Source: Gracilaria gracilis
Lineage: Eukaryota; Rhodophyta; Florideophyceae; Gracilariales; Gracilariaceae
Direction: 5' to 3'
DNA length: 64,000 nucleotides
Assembly (NCBI GenBank): GCA_030374805.1
Contig: JARGSG010000069.1
Location: forward strand, 62,001 to 126,000
Part shown: one piece after another, positions 1 through 12,409 of the stretch
Numbering within the stretch: position 1 is the first letter of the stretch
Layout: the number at the start of each line of letters is the position of its first letter
Notes under the pieces: model-generated
Seen by the model: the letters and a program-made list of their open reading frames with translations, nothing else
Told to the model about the DNA's origin: nothing
The model's database searches: none
Position numbers and translations under genes: made by a program

Positions 1-1783
1 TCCAGTGCATTCGTTCCAGCGTGATCATGATGGCATAGGCTTCTTTCTCTAACGTCGACCAACGCATTTGTGTTTGATTGAACCGACCCGAGCAGAATGC
101 CAGCGGGCTGTATCGTTGGTCCTTGTGAGCTTTGTCCAAGTCACTGTGTAAAACCTACGTCACGATTTCTGACCACATGTCGTCCGGTACATCGGTGTAG
201 ATGCAAAGCCTTTGAGAGTCGTCTCTATGTGCCAAGGTGACGAGATGTACCAGCGCTTTTTTACAACGTTCGAAGGCGGAGAGTTCGTCCGCGTCCCAAC
301 CAATTGAAGCGAGTTCTACTTTTGCGACTTTTCTTGCTGTTCGTTTCCCCGCGGCTGTATACACCTTTTCCAAGAAATCGTGCAAAGGAGACGTGAGGTT
401 CGCATAGTCTGGAATGCCAGTCTTCATCCACTGCATAGCGCAAATAAATTGCTGTAAATGCGCTCCATTGGAAGGAGGTTGCATGCGGAGTAGCCCATCC
501 AGTCGTCTTGGGTCAAACCTAATGCCATCGGCGGAGATAAGACCACCACACTATCTGATGCTGGAGGAAAACAGTATGCTCTTCTTGGGGTGCAAACGGA
601 TGTTGTGTGGGGCACAGAAGTGGAAGAGCTTCCCTATATAATCTAGCAATCCTTGTATCTTCTGGTGATGCAACAGCATGTCTTCTAGCCAGTAAAGCAG
701 TTGCTGGAGGATTGGAGAATGTAGTACTACCTTCAAAGCAGATTGCATATGCGTCACTGCATTGGTGGTGCCGTGTAAGACGCGCGTGGGTGAGAAAATT
801 CTGTCAGGTGTGATGAATGATTGGCACGTCTGAGAGTCCGGATGGAGGGGAAGTTGCCAGTATCCATGGGACAAGTCAAAAGTGGCGAAGAAGCAGGACC
901 CGGCAAGTCGGGAGAGTTCTTGTTCAATATTTGGCATCGGGAACTGATGCTTTGTCTACAGTAAAACGAAATCTTGCCGGTCCAGGTTTGGAAACCACAA
1001 GCGGAGCGGAGGCCCATGGAGAGCCTGGGTTAGGGTAAACCATATTTGCTCGTACCAATTCGGTGACAAACTTGTCCAAGAATCCGCACTGCTCGCGAGA
1101 GTAATTCCGCAATCTTACACGAACTGGATGTGCTTCTCGGTTGAGGTCAATCTTCAGCGGCTCAATGCTGGCCGCAGGTCCTGACGAGAGGTCGGTGCGG
1201 AAGATGTTGATGTGTGATTAAACCAAGGAGTTCAATCTCTGGACGGAACCATCCGGCATGCCATTGTTACGCGCGGTCTCGACCATTTCCTTTGTAGCGT
1301 CAACGATTTACTCGTGCTGCGTGGAATCAATGGGACCTAGCAGGGATGGGTCAGGGAATGGATCTTCTTCGGCTCTGGCAGTGACAATGTTTACACACGG
1401 CCTGTCAGTCTTCAAAGAACGATGATCTGGGTTTTTGCGATTCAACCGAGCAATCATGATTCGCTGGACATATCCACCCCCGCTGCCAATCACGTTCCCT
1501 ACTCCTGCGCAATCACTTCCATCGAGTTCCTTTCGCCGCCCGTCCAGTATGGTGCTGGGGTTGGTCGTAAATAGGATCCGAACGCATTGCAGTCTTCATT
1601 GCGCCGATGACGACATTAAGAGAAATCTGTGGAGCAACGCCTTTGGCGAGAAAAGCGCAAGCTCACGAAGACGTTCGGAATCTTCCCCTCGACAGGGCAG
1701 CACAGCGAACGGAGCACTCCGGGAATGACACAGCTAAGCCGGGTGTAAATCCGAGGTCAAACCACCACGACAAGCGTCGGAGC
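1..1783 (-). pseudogene. Degenerate Ty3/gypsy pol (RT-RNase H), truncated by left edge and by element A
   Basis: Translation of the minus strand gives a gypsy reverse transcriptase followed by RNase H. Seen in order are a fingers segment (1112-924), the palm motif FDLSHGYWQLPLHPDS (within 937-551), a broken YLDD box reading WLED, a connection region (484-155) and an RNase H segment with EKEAYAI near 60-20. The reading frame is broken by a shift near 930-940 and by in-frame stops at 551-553 and 155-157, so this copy is dead. The RT is clearly different from those of elements A, B and C, so it is a second gypsy lineage. Upstream protease and gag cannot be resolved. Element A interrupts it at 1783, and the 18 bp at 12387-12404 plus sequence after 21943 continue its original flank. 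Confidence 0.75.
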
Positions 1784-2571
1784 TGTAGTGCAACGCCCTC
1801 GTGAGGGGATTCTGTGGGGAATTGTTCATAATTCCGGTGAATCGGGTAGCTACCTATATGAATAAGGTGGCGACCACTAGAGTGGGTAAGTCCGTGTGAC
1901 ACGTGGAGTGCAGGAGGTTGGCCACATACACGTGGAGGTTGTGCCACACAAGGTGGGTAATTACCACTGCATGTGGGTCAATTTAGTTAGTTTATTTAAT
2001 TCCCTTTGGGGAGAGCGCCACTACTTAGTGCGCCGGCGACCCTGCCGTCGCACCCAGTAAACCTCCCCCAACCAGGGTTTCGGCTCTAGACTTCACGCCT
2101 ACGAGCGCCTCTATCTCCATCAGGAGGAAGGCTCCGTAGCATACGGTAGTCTAACCACCCTGCGTTCTCTAAAGGAACCCAGTTTGGGAGTATTCTACCA
2201 ACCGCTGTCGCGTTTCGCCCTTGTATAAGGTGTCCTCCGGCTGTGCCGTTTTTGTAGTCACTCTCGTGACTTCTCCGTCTTTTCCCCTTTCTTTTCGGGT
2301 TGTTCTCCGCGACCCGCTGCTTGTGCTGGCACTCGGCCACGCTTGCCACCTCTGTGGAAACACCGCCTCATCTGAGGATACACACACACCGTTTACACGG
2401 ATCCAACCTTCAGGTTTACCTTCCTACGCCTGGCGTGAGGGGTGGCCTCGGCCTTAAAAAACGACTCTGTCGTGTCATCCCCTGGAAGGGTTCTGCTTGC
2501 TGTGCTACCTCGTGTGAGGGAGATCCCGAACGTCTTCGTGGTTCTTTCCCCTTTTGGGGCATTGCACTACA
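1784..2571 (+). repeat. 5' LTR of element A
   Basis: Direct repeat of 11598-12386, bounded by TGTAGTGCAA and TTGCACTACA. No clear TATA box is visible. The 3' half is pyrimidine-rich. Confidence 0.95.
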
Positions 2572-2574
2572 AAC

Positions 2575-2584
2575 TGGTCTCCCG
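2575..2584 (+). other. Primer binding site of element A
   Basis: TGGTCTCCCG begins 3 bp after the 5' LTR. The identical decamer, with the same 3-bp spacing, follows the 5' LTRs of B and C although the LTRs are unrelated in sequence. This supports a shared tRNA primer ending in CGGGAGACCA. The tRNA was not identified. Confidence 0.7.
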
Positions 2585-2648
2585 TCTTGGAAGGTTTTTG
2601 TTTGTGCTGTTCCTCTTTTGACAAGTAGAAATCACAGGTGATTTCCAC

Positions 2649-4866
2649 ATGTTCCGGAAGATTCCGTTGTTTCCCGTTGAACGGTTTTTACCGATGTCTC
2701 GGAAGCCATCTGGGGCGGAGCCGGCGGTTACCCGCAGCCGCTCCCACAACAGTGGAGATGTTCCCGATGATCGGGTGATTTATAAGATCCCGATTCGGGC
2801 TGGTTCAACCCTCGCCGCGAGGGTTTCCTCTCGAGCATCGAGTCAAAACTGGGAACCCCGGGACCTTTCATTGCCTCCGTTGGCCACTTCCCGACCCGCC
2901 GCTGGGCCTGCTCCAGTCGCCGCTGGTGCCCCTCTGGCATCCCAGCCGACTACCGCTGGTGCGGGATCCCTGCCTCGTCGTGAAGTTGCCGCCAACACCC
3001 CCCAGGGGACTTCCCTGGAGGACCAGGTGCGCACTTTGCGTGCCGCCCATAATGCCCTGGTAGGGGAATTTCGAACCCTCCGTGAGGTGGTCGAGAGTAC
3101 CCCTGCAAGGGATGTTGCTGAAGACCTCCGCGTCCTGCGCTCGGATGTCACCACGGTGTTGGAGTGTTTGGGGTCCCCCTGCCTTCGTAGAAGGGATTGA
3201 GGAGCGATTCAATCGCGTCCGTGCCCGTCTTGAGACGTTGGAACAAACCATAATTATGGATAATAACTCTCCGGACAATCCGGTTGGTGCTGTGTCACAA
3301 CGCGACCAGCGCGCTGGAAAAGGCAAAGGCCGCCGTAGGCGTAATTCCAAACGCAACAACGATCATTTAGATACACCGACTTCGTCGGATTCCAACCCGA
3401 GTGACTCGGATGGGTCTACATCTACGGACTCCGAGTCGGAGGATGGTCGCCGTGGGCGCTCTTCCCGCTCAAAGCGGTCATCTGCCACCCAGGGGGTGAT
3501 TCGTTCCCGTACAAAGGGTAGAAGAAACTCCGGACTCCGGGAATTGAAGCCTACGAATAGAATGTATCGCAAGCTACTTTCATACCGATACTATCGGTTG
3601 GAAGACTCCTCTTTGGAGCGTACACCCCGTGGGACGGGAAGAGTGAAAGATTGCATCAAGCGAATGCAGCTTTCACTCCGTAACCAGACATTTTCTGGAG
3701 AGCATCCAATTCTGGTGCTGGATTTCCTCGCCCGCTTTGTCGCGGAAGCCGATATACTCAGGATGAACGAAGGACAAGCCTACGTGGCGCTGCCGTACTT
3801 TTTACGGGGGGTGGCCGAAGACCAATATCACTCTGTAAGAGGTTCTACTAGGGCCTCCGAAGGAGGAGTGACGTGCTGGCCTGAAGCCGTCCAATACCTT
3901 TTAAGGTCCTACGCGACGAATGATGCCATTCAGTCCGCGATCCTCGCATTGAGGGATACTCGTCAGCGTCCCGACGAGGTTGACACCGATTATTCGATAC
4001 GCCTTAACAAGGCTTTCCACCGCTGTGGTAATGTCTACCCCGCTGGGGAACGTTGCACGATGTTCATTGATGGGCTGAGCCCAGCCATCAAGTCACTCGT
4101 TGCCCGTCGTCGGGAGGACAAACCGAGGATCACTTACCTCGAGTTGGTCCAAGCCGCACGCGCGGAGGGTGATGCAGTACGTGCTCGTGTTTCTCATTCG
4201 AGGTCGAAGTCCGCGAAGGCGTTGGTGATGGAGGACCGCTCCCCATCGCTCTCGCTGATAGCGGCTGAACACCCTCAACAGGGATAGGACAACGTGCAGC
4301 TGGCCCACGGCGAAGTCATCTCCGTGCCGACTACGGAACTCCCGTCTACGACGGATACTTCGTTTGATACAGCACTGGTCGACCCAGCGCTGTATGCGAA
4401 CAACCGTCGTGTGACGGCGCCTTTTATCCCATATTCGAATGGAGGTACCCGTTTTCAACGGCCTGGATGGAGAGACCCCCGCCCTGCGGTTCGTTTCACC
4501 GATATTCGGAAGGATAACCTGCAAGCAGGACTGTTGCGACTGATATGTCACCTGTGCTACACGCACGGTCACACATCGCCGCAGTGTCTCCTCTCTCTGA
4601 GGGAAATGGGCAAAGTAGTGTCGAACTACGAAGCCATCACTCCAGAGGAAAAGCGCACGGTGCCCATCGCATCGTACTTGCGCGCGAAGCTGGACCTTTC
4701 GCACGCTCTCCCGCCTGCGCGGTCTGTCCCGATGAAGTCGGATGTCCCCGCTCCGCAGGCGTACGTTCCAAACACCACTCACGTGGAAAAACCTCAACGA
4801 GGAACCCAAGCCCTCGTCGTTGAGGAGCCTGAGAAGCCGCCGCAGGCGGAAGCCCAGAAAAACTGA
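2649..4866 (+). pseudogene. gag of element A (frameshifted, with internal stop)
   Basis: The first ATG after the PBS opens a basic, low-complexity N-terminus. The frame changes by one base in the GGGGTCCCCC run near 3167-3176, and coding continues through 4287 with an S/D-rich stretch and a capsid-like helical region (about 3550-4200). An in-frame TAG at 4285-4287 interrupts it, after which the same frame runs to 4866. A zinc knuckle CHLCYTHGHTSPQC (C-x2-C-x4-H-x4-C) lies near 4547-4588, identifying nucleocapsid. The product would package element RNA in virus-like particles. The pol frame follows in -1 relative to gag and is open across the gag stop. Confidence 0.85.
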
Positions 4867-4904
4867 ACAACGGAGTCTCCCCTTCGGGAGAGGCGTCCTC
4901 AGAG

Positions 4905-7900
4905 ATGAGGCTGTTGACGCCCGAGGCGTCGTCGCCTCGCTCCCCGGTGAAGATCCTGTCAAGGAGTGACACCGCAGACGCGGATTCAGAACACTTCGGT
5001 GTTCTGCGTCGACCGTGGATACGGATAAAGAATAACCGGATCCCGGATAGAATCTTGGTCATGGCCAAGCGTAACTATAAAGTTTACGCCGACCTTGGCC
5101 TTAACCCCCAGTTTCTGGTGAGAATTCTAAGTGTCCTGGATACAGGTGCGGGCCCGAACTTTGTCGTGGAATCTCTTTTGCCTCCGCAGGTGCGGTCTCG
5201 AATCCGCGCTGATGCGGTAATGGATGTCGCAGATGCGAACAACAATCCGTTAAAAACGGTAGGCACCGTCGACTTAGTAGTACGGTTGGGCACCATGATG
5301 GTGAAGCTTGACTTTATAGTCTGCCGGTCATTGGCCGCTCCAGTTATACTGGGATGTGATTATTGCGACAGGTTTGTCGACGCAATCAGGTCCCGCCTTA
5401 GGCGTGTTGAATTAGACGACGAGTCGTCTGTTCCGATTGTTCGGCGTCCCCTGAAGCGGGCTTCGCGGAAGCAAGTTCCACTCCCTGCTGCGCAGGAACC
5501 ACCTCCGGCGCGCCGGGAATCTACGAAGCTACACGTCGCTGGGTCTGTTTCCATCCCGCCTGAGTCGCAGGTAATGGTGCAGGTCAATTCCCGTCAACAC
5601 GGTCTTCGGGTTGTACAACCCATTTCCTCGTTGTACGAGAGATGTCAATTAGCCGTTGCGAACGGTGTTGTGCAGGTCACACCAGATATCCCGTTTCGGG
5701 TACTCGTTGCCAACCTTGGCAGCAAACCCCAGTATCTGGCAAAGAACCAAGTAATTGGATCAGTTACCCCGCACCCGCTCGCGATGCTCCCGACGCGGAT
5801 GACGGATGCCGATGTTCTCGGTTTAGTTTCCTCCAAAGAGGTAGTGAGTACAGAGAACTCCGACGCCCCGTCTAAGGAGGGGGAGGACATTGCCGTTTCA
5901 ACGGAGAAGAGTACCGTTTCGACGGGGAAGTCACCGAATGGTTCGGATTTGCAACCTGTTCCAACAGGGGAGCGTGGCCCTACAAGCTACGGCCGGCTTG
6001 ACCCGCTGAAGGCCCTCGAAGAGCTGGGTCTCGGTCATGTACCGGAATCGCACCGCGATCGACTCCGTGAGATGTTACGGGAATTTACCACTATGTGGGA
6101 TGGCTCTCTTGGAGAGGTTAATGCGACTCAACACCGGATTGAGTTGTTGCCGAACACTCGTCCAGTTGCGCAACCCTCTTATAGGGCAGGACCGAAGGCT
6201 CGGGAAGAGGAGCAATTTCAGGTTGACAAGATGCTCCGCGCCGGGGAGATTGAACCCGCTCAATCACCCTGGGCATCCCCAGTTGTACTGGCATTGAAGG
6301 CCGACGGTACGTGGCGATTTTGTGTCGACTACCGTCGGTTGAACGCCGTAACAATACGGGATAGTTACCCGATTACTCGGATGGACGAGTACATTGACTC
6401 GCTCGGAGATGCAACCGTGTTCACGGCGTTGGATGCCAATTGGGGATATTGGCAAGTCCCTGTAAGGGAAGAGGACCGCGACAAGACAGCCTTCGTCTGT
6501 CACTCTGGGTCCTACCGCTTCAAGCGGATGCCGTTTGGTTTGACCAACGCTCCCGCTACGTTCCAACGAGCGGTCGATATCCTGCTCAACAGGTTCAAGT
6601 GGCGGTCGTGTTTGGTATATCTGGATGACATCATTTTCTTCTCAGATAACCTCGACGACCACCTCACTCACGTGCGGGAAGTTATTACCGTTTTACGGGA
6701 TGCGGGGATAACCCTCAAGCTGAAGAAGTGTGAGTTCTTCACGGATACTATCAAGTATCTTGGCCACGTTATCCGTCCTCGACAGTTGTCGATCGGGGAA
6801 GCTCGCGTCAAATCCCTACTGAGGGCAAAGAAACCCCGTACTCAGACGGAATTGAGGTCCTTCTTAGGACTGGTCAACGTCTATCGACGGTTCATCCCGA
6901 ACTTTTCGGACATCGCGGCGCCCCTCAACGCTCTTCTGCGCAAGGGACAACCGCCGAAACTGAAACCTCTAACTGCCGCGCAAGCGGAAGCTTTTAACTC
7001 CTTAAAGGGGGCTGTCACGTCAGCACCGATTCTATCGTTACCCAAATTGGGATTGCCATACTCCGTGGATACGGACTCGAGCGACTACCAAGTCGGTTGC
7101 GCTCTTTTCCAAACCACCCCGGAAGGGGAACAGAAACCCATAGGGTACTGGTCACGCTCGCTCAACGTCCACGAGCGGAACTACTCCGTGTCGGAGAAAG
7201 AGTGTCTTGCCGTCGTGTGGGCACTGACCACTCTTCGCCCCTATCTTATGGGTGTTCACTTTACCGTATATACGGATCACTTTTCGCTGAGATGGTTGAT
7301 GAATATCTCTGATCCATCTGGCCGCCTAATGCGGTGGAGACTCCGCTTAGCGAAATATGACTTCACAGTCATATATAAGAAGGGGGCACACAACAAGCAG
7401 GCCGACGCACTTTCCCGATTACCCACAAGTGGGGAGGCCCTTACAACTGAGGATGATGACATTCCCTGCTTTCTCGTGGACGAAAGAGAACCGGAGGATC
7501 CAGAATGGCCAGAAGATCTGGATATGGACGCTGACTTTGACGAACTACTTGCCTCTAATGAGGTTGCTACTGAGAAACCCCCGTCGGGGAATTTTGTCCC
7601 CATTACTCCAGAGGAACTGGTTCGAGAACAGTTCGGAGACCCCTTTTGCATAGGGATACGCGCCCGTCTCAACGGTGGTGAAGCACTCCCCTTCGGGATA
7701 AACGACCGAGGTTACCTCGTGCGGAACGTCGAAGCTACCCCACAAGTCGTGGTGCCGCATTCCCTGCAATCGCGGGTGTTGCATTTAACGCATTACACGA
7801 AGATCGGTGGTCACGCCGGTGGCCGGAAGCTCTATCTCAACCTGAGAAGGAACTTCTATTGGCCCGCGATGGCGGTGGATTGCTACGCTACCGTACGCTT

Positions 7901-10310
7901 CTGTACGGAGTGTGCAAGAAACCGAGTGAAACTTCGGAAGAACAGCAAGTCGCTGAAGCTATTCCCTGCTAGGGCACCGCTCGAGTTTGTCGCAATTAAC
8001 ATCCTCGGGCCACTCCTCACAACAAAACGAGGGAACATGTTTCTACTTGTGATCACCGACCGCTTCTCGAAGCTTGTTCGGACTGTACCTCTCCGGAGGA
8101 TAACCGCGTACACGGTGGCTAACGCTTTCGTGACCCATTGAGCATTCGCGTATCGTCCTCCAGTGGAGTTGTTGTCCGACAACGGCAAGCAGTTCGCGTC
8201 ACGTTTCTTCCAGGATGTTTGCCGCATCCTGGACGTGAAGAACCTGTTCACCACTACCTACCATCCCCAGGGTAATGGGCAAGTTGAACGGTTCAACCGG
8301 ACGATGCTCGCCGCTCTACGTTCCTAAGTTGCTGACCACCCCAAGAATTGGGACTTGTACACCGATGCGGTGACGTTCGCGTACAATACGCAAGTTCACC
8401 GGACAACCGGGTTATCACCATTTGAATTGGTATTGTCTCGTACTCCCCCGCCTGTGGCGTTGGAATCGCAAGCTACGCTTGAAGCTTTCCCATCTGTGGG
8501 TGATTACCGCCTAAGGTGGAAGGAGTGGCTCACAAAGTTGGTACCCGCTACGCGGAAATCCATGGCACGAGCTCAAGCCGCGTACAAGCGGAATCTCGAC
8601 GCCCGTTTATGGAGATCGAACAGCACGCCAATTGCGGTAGGTAGCTACATCTTCGTACGGAAGGAGTACTACAACCCGGAACGGGAGAAACGTCACAAGC
8701 TCTCGCCAGTGGCGGACGGCCCCTTCAGGGTGATTTCAAGTACTACCGACACAGTCGTGGTGCAAATGGGCGACACGCAAGAGCGGTTATCCCGCGATCG
8801 CGTTGTACCGGCCCCTCCACCCTCGGCTGAGGTAGTTTTGGACAGTACAACTCCCGTCACTACGGGTACAGCAACACCAGAGACACCGGGAACATCTGTG
8901 GCCGAACGACCATTCGTTTTACCACACCCCACCCGGGGCCTTTCAGACATTCCGATGTTACCGGGAAACCCGGCTTCGCCGGTTAGCGCAGGCCATCTTG
9001 GCCAAACTTCTACAACCCCCATGGCCCGCATTATTACCCGCCATGCGGGAGTTCCAACACTCCTTCCCGTTGCTCCGTCTAAGGAGGGGGAGAAGGCTGA
9101 CCGCTCCAATGGAGATTCTTCGCCGTCGCAACGGAGTTCGCACCGTGAAACACGGGTTAGGATTGCAGAGTCGTCGCCGCACTCGCAGAACGACAGCCGA
9201 ACGGCTGCACGAAGCCCCTTACAGGGTGTGACCGCATCGTCAACTGTCGAGGAATCCTCTGCTGAGGTGGTTAAGCAAGTGCCGAAATCGCCGCAAGATG
9301 CGGAGCGTAACGCTGAAGTTACACCAGCAACGCTGGGCAAAGAGAACACCACCCCTCTGGGGAAAGTTCAGAAACAAGTGTCAGTCGCGCCCTCCGTCCG
9401 GGAGGACGCTGCGGCATCGAAACCCAACGTTGGGAACGGCAAACCTCAGGATGAGGGAAGAACACCCGTCGAGGGCACTTCGCGTAAGCGCGCACGCATT
9501 CCGAGCCTCTCGGTAGGTCCTAACGTCGAAGCCAGGGAAAAACCGGTCGTTCCGGACAACACAACCATCCAGGACGGCAAACCAATCTCAAAAGATTCGG
9601 AAATCTCCAAAGTACAGGGCGCACCACAAACTGGACGCACCCCACACGGGAAGAGTGCTGTACACGACCCACACGGGACCAGCACAGCACAAGCCGGCTC
9701 ACCGGAATTCGCCGTACGAGACGGAGTGTTAGGCCAACAAGGCACGGCGCAGCCGTTGGAGAAACCCCACTCTAGGGAGGCGGTTCAAGCTTGGGTTAAC
9801 CCTAGCCAACCATTGTTGGAGTCACGTGCCCGTTCACGGGAAGACGCACCTTACGCGCCACTCCCCACGGAGCATGGAACACTCCAGTCGGAACAAACGA
9901 CGTCAGTGCTACCGCAGAAGCGGAACGACCCACGCAAGCTAGCGGTGAGAGCCGACTACCACGAAGGTGGAGACTTGATCCCTCGCAGGGTTAGCGCCGA
10001 CACGGCTGCGATGCACCCCGACACCCTCTTGAGGGATATCTTTCCCCATGAGGGTAGAGTTCCACTAGAAGTGGCGAAGACACGGCATGGCCGGGAGGTG
10101 TACGCACAGGAGTACGTCGTCGACCGAATTCTCGGACATTCCTACGATAGGAACGGTGATTTACAATACCGAGTCCGTTGGTACGGCTATGGCCCCGAAG
10201 GGGATACTGAAGAACCGATCGAACACCTACCCCGTTCACGGGTTATACAGTGCCACCGTCGCGCTGGCACGGCTCTCCCAGGTACACTGGATAACGCCCA
10301 GGTTGGGTAA
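4905..10310 (+). pseudogene. pol of element A: protease, RT, RNase H, integrase, chromodomain
   Basis: One frame runs the whole length apart from TGA at 8139-8141 and TAA at 8325-8327. Aspartic protease motif DTGAGPN starts at 5139. The RT has FCVDYRRLN (about 6318) and the YLDD box at 6618-6629. RNase H shows DTDSSD (about 7070) and YTDH (about 7270). The integrase has a HHCC zinc region (about 7785-7920), a core with SDNG (about 8176) and VERFNR. The first catalytic Asp of integrase is Asn here (AAC, 7998-8000), whereas B and C have Asp. A long P/T/S-rich linker (about 8820-10080) precedes a C-terminal chromodomain (about 10110-10265; EYVVDRIL, YRVRWYGYG) lacking the usual TWEP Trp. The element copies RNA into DNA and integrates it, but this copy cannot. 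Confidence 0.9.
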
Positions 10311-11582
10311 TAGGCACCGCCATGGCGGGAAGAAGAAGTTCAGAAGAATTCTCATGCCGTTTAATACGGGAAGTGACGCTCACCTGGTGTGGCGTCACGC
10401 AGTCGTACTCTTTTTGAGTTGGAGTCCGACTTTGTCGGGTCAATCGCCCCATTTACTCAGTTTTCGTACTGATGGGTTTTTTATCCAGCTTGCTGGTCTT
10501 ATGGATCCGCATTCACGATTTTCCCCATCATCAGGGTGTATTCTTTTCGGTTACACCACAATACTTGTGTTTTTACTGTGCCTACACGGCCACATCGCCA
10601 TCTTGGATGGATATTCTACGCGGATCAACCGGTTTCCTCTCCCCGCTATCGGGTTGTGCACAACGCTTTGCGACCGCTGCAATGCGCGTACTGCATCCGT
10701 GGAACACGGGGATAAGCCGGTTTCTTTCCGTTCGTTACGGTCGAAGTTCCCTGATACCGGGTATGTCGCCTCTACAGTACATTAATGCTGAAATTTGCTA
10801 AAACCCCCTATCTCGGGAAATACATCTCCGTTTTCGAAACAGTCGCGTACCAGGCTATTCTGGAGACGTCAAAACTAATTGGTGAAAACAGATCCCGAGT
10901 ATCTCAGTTAGTTCCGAAGTTACGGCATCGTTTCAGTTCGACATTCCAATCTTGGAATGCTTTTCGCCGAACGGAAACGGGTCGCGTTTTTCCACTTAGT
11001 GGTGTTCAATTCCAAGGATCTTGGTCTTAAATGTAAGCCCTGGATCTCAGGAGTTGGCCGATGCATCTGGTTTGTCTCCAGCTGGGCTGGTTCAAAAGTT
11101 ACAGGACTTCCGAAATTCGGTACAGTATGGGACCCCATTTGGGTGTTTTCTGGTGGACGAAACCGCTACAAGCGGGACGACCTGGATCTCGTAACGAGCT
11201 AAAAACCCTTGGAGGGCTACAGAACGCGGCCAAAACCACGCGTACGCGGTCTATCTCCCAGATATGGGTTGTGATACCTCAAGGAGGATGGACGCTGGCG
11301 GAGACTCGAGGGGTACTGCAGTCGAACATCTCCAACTGGAGCCGGCTCTCCCACTTGGTGGTACGCGTCCTGTACAGCAGGGAACATCCCTGGAAGGGGT
11401 AAAGAGTTGGCAAGAAGGAAGGGTTGGAGAAGAACGGTTGGTCTCGAGTTCTCGGGGTGTTGCCACTGGTGTGGGATTGCGGTTCTGTGAGGCAGAGTGA
11501 TTTCCCGGCGATCCGGACTCGGGCGTGCTTGTACGCACATCTTCCGGCGCAGTTTCTCCCATTGTTGGGTTCGTGCACTCGC
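10311..11582 (+). other. 3' noncoding segment of element A
   Basis: 1.27 kb between the pol stop and the polypurine tract. Several overlapping ORFs of 60-230 codons exist, but none has a recognisable domain or balanced composition. I see no gene here. Confidence 0.6.
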
Positions 11583-11597
11583 CTAAGGAGGGGGACG
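11583..11597 (+). other. Polypurine tract of element A
   Basis: CTAAGGAGGGGGACG directly precedes the 3' LTR. It is the presumed plus-strand primer. Confidence 0.75.
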
Positions 11598-12386
11598 TGT
11601 AGTGCAACGCCCTCGTGAGGGGATTCTGTGAGGACTTGTTCATAATTCCGGTGAACCGGGTAGCTACCTATATGAATAGGGTGGCGACCACTAGAGTGGG
11701 TAAGTCCGTGTGACACGTGGAGTGCAGGAGGTTGGCCACATACACGTGGAGGTTGTGCCACACAAGGTGGGTAATTACCACTGCATGTGGGTCAATTTAG
11801 TTAGTTTATTTAATTCCCTTTGGGGAGAGCGCCACTACTTAGTGCGCCGGCGACCCTGCCGTCGCACCCAGTAAACCTCCCCCAACCAGGGTTTCGGCTC
11901 TAGACTTCACGCCTACGAGCGCCTCTATCTCCATCAGGAGGAAGGCTCCGTAGCATACGGTAGTCTAACCACCCTGCGTTCTCTAAAGGAACCCAGTTTG
12001 GGAGTATTCTACCAACCGCTGTCGCGTTTCGCCATTGTATAAGGTGTCCTCCGGCTGTGCCGTTTTTTGTAGTCACTCTCGTGACTTCTCCGTCTTTTCC
12101 CCTTTCTTTTCGGGTTGTTCTCCGCGACCCGCTGCTTGTGCTGGCACTCGGCCACGCTTGCCACCTCTGTGGAAACACCGCCTCTTCTGAGGATACACAC
12201 ACACCGTTTACACGGATCCAACCTTCAGGTTTACCTTCCTACGCCTGGCGTGAAGGGTGGCCTCGGCCTTACAAAACGACTCTGTCGTGTCATCCCCTGG
12301 AAGGATTCTGCTTGCTTTGCTACCTCGTGTGAGGGAGATACAGAACGTCTTCGTGGTTCTTCCCCCTTTTGGGGCATTGCACTACA
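11598..12386 (+). repeat. 3' LTR of element A
   Basis: Second copy of 1784-2571, followed by the target duplication GGAGC at 12387-12391. Confidence 0.95.
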
Positions 12387-12409
12387 GGAGCGTTAGGCTG
12401 ATTAGTAGT

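Larger units (their letters stand above)
1784..12386 (+). mobile_element. LTR retrotransposon A (Ty3/gypsy, chromodomain-bearing)
   Basis: Two direct LTRs (788 and 789 bp) bound a 10.6-kb element flanked by a 5-bp duplication GGAGC at 1779-1783 and 12387-12391. The ends are perfect inverted repeats, TGTAGTGCAA and TTGCACTACA. Internal order is PBS, gag, pol (protease, RT, RNase H, integrase, chromodomain), a noncoding 3' segment and a polypurine tract. Roughly 15 differences between the two LTRs were counted by eye, so it is older than B and C. Gag has a frameshift and a nonsense codon. Pol has two nonsense codons and a substituted catalytic residue, so it is non-autonomous now. Confidence 0.95.

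Noticed and set aside
4093-4962. 289-aa minus-strand ORF over gag of element A
   Set aside because: Arginine-rich shadow of real gag coding on plus; no features of a protein family.
8693-9352. 219-aa minus-strand ORF over the linker of element A pol
   Set aside because: It is a shadow of the low-complexity P/T/S-rich sense coding region, with no domain and no stop-free extension comparable to the antisense ORF of C.
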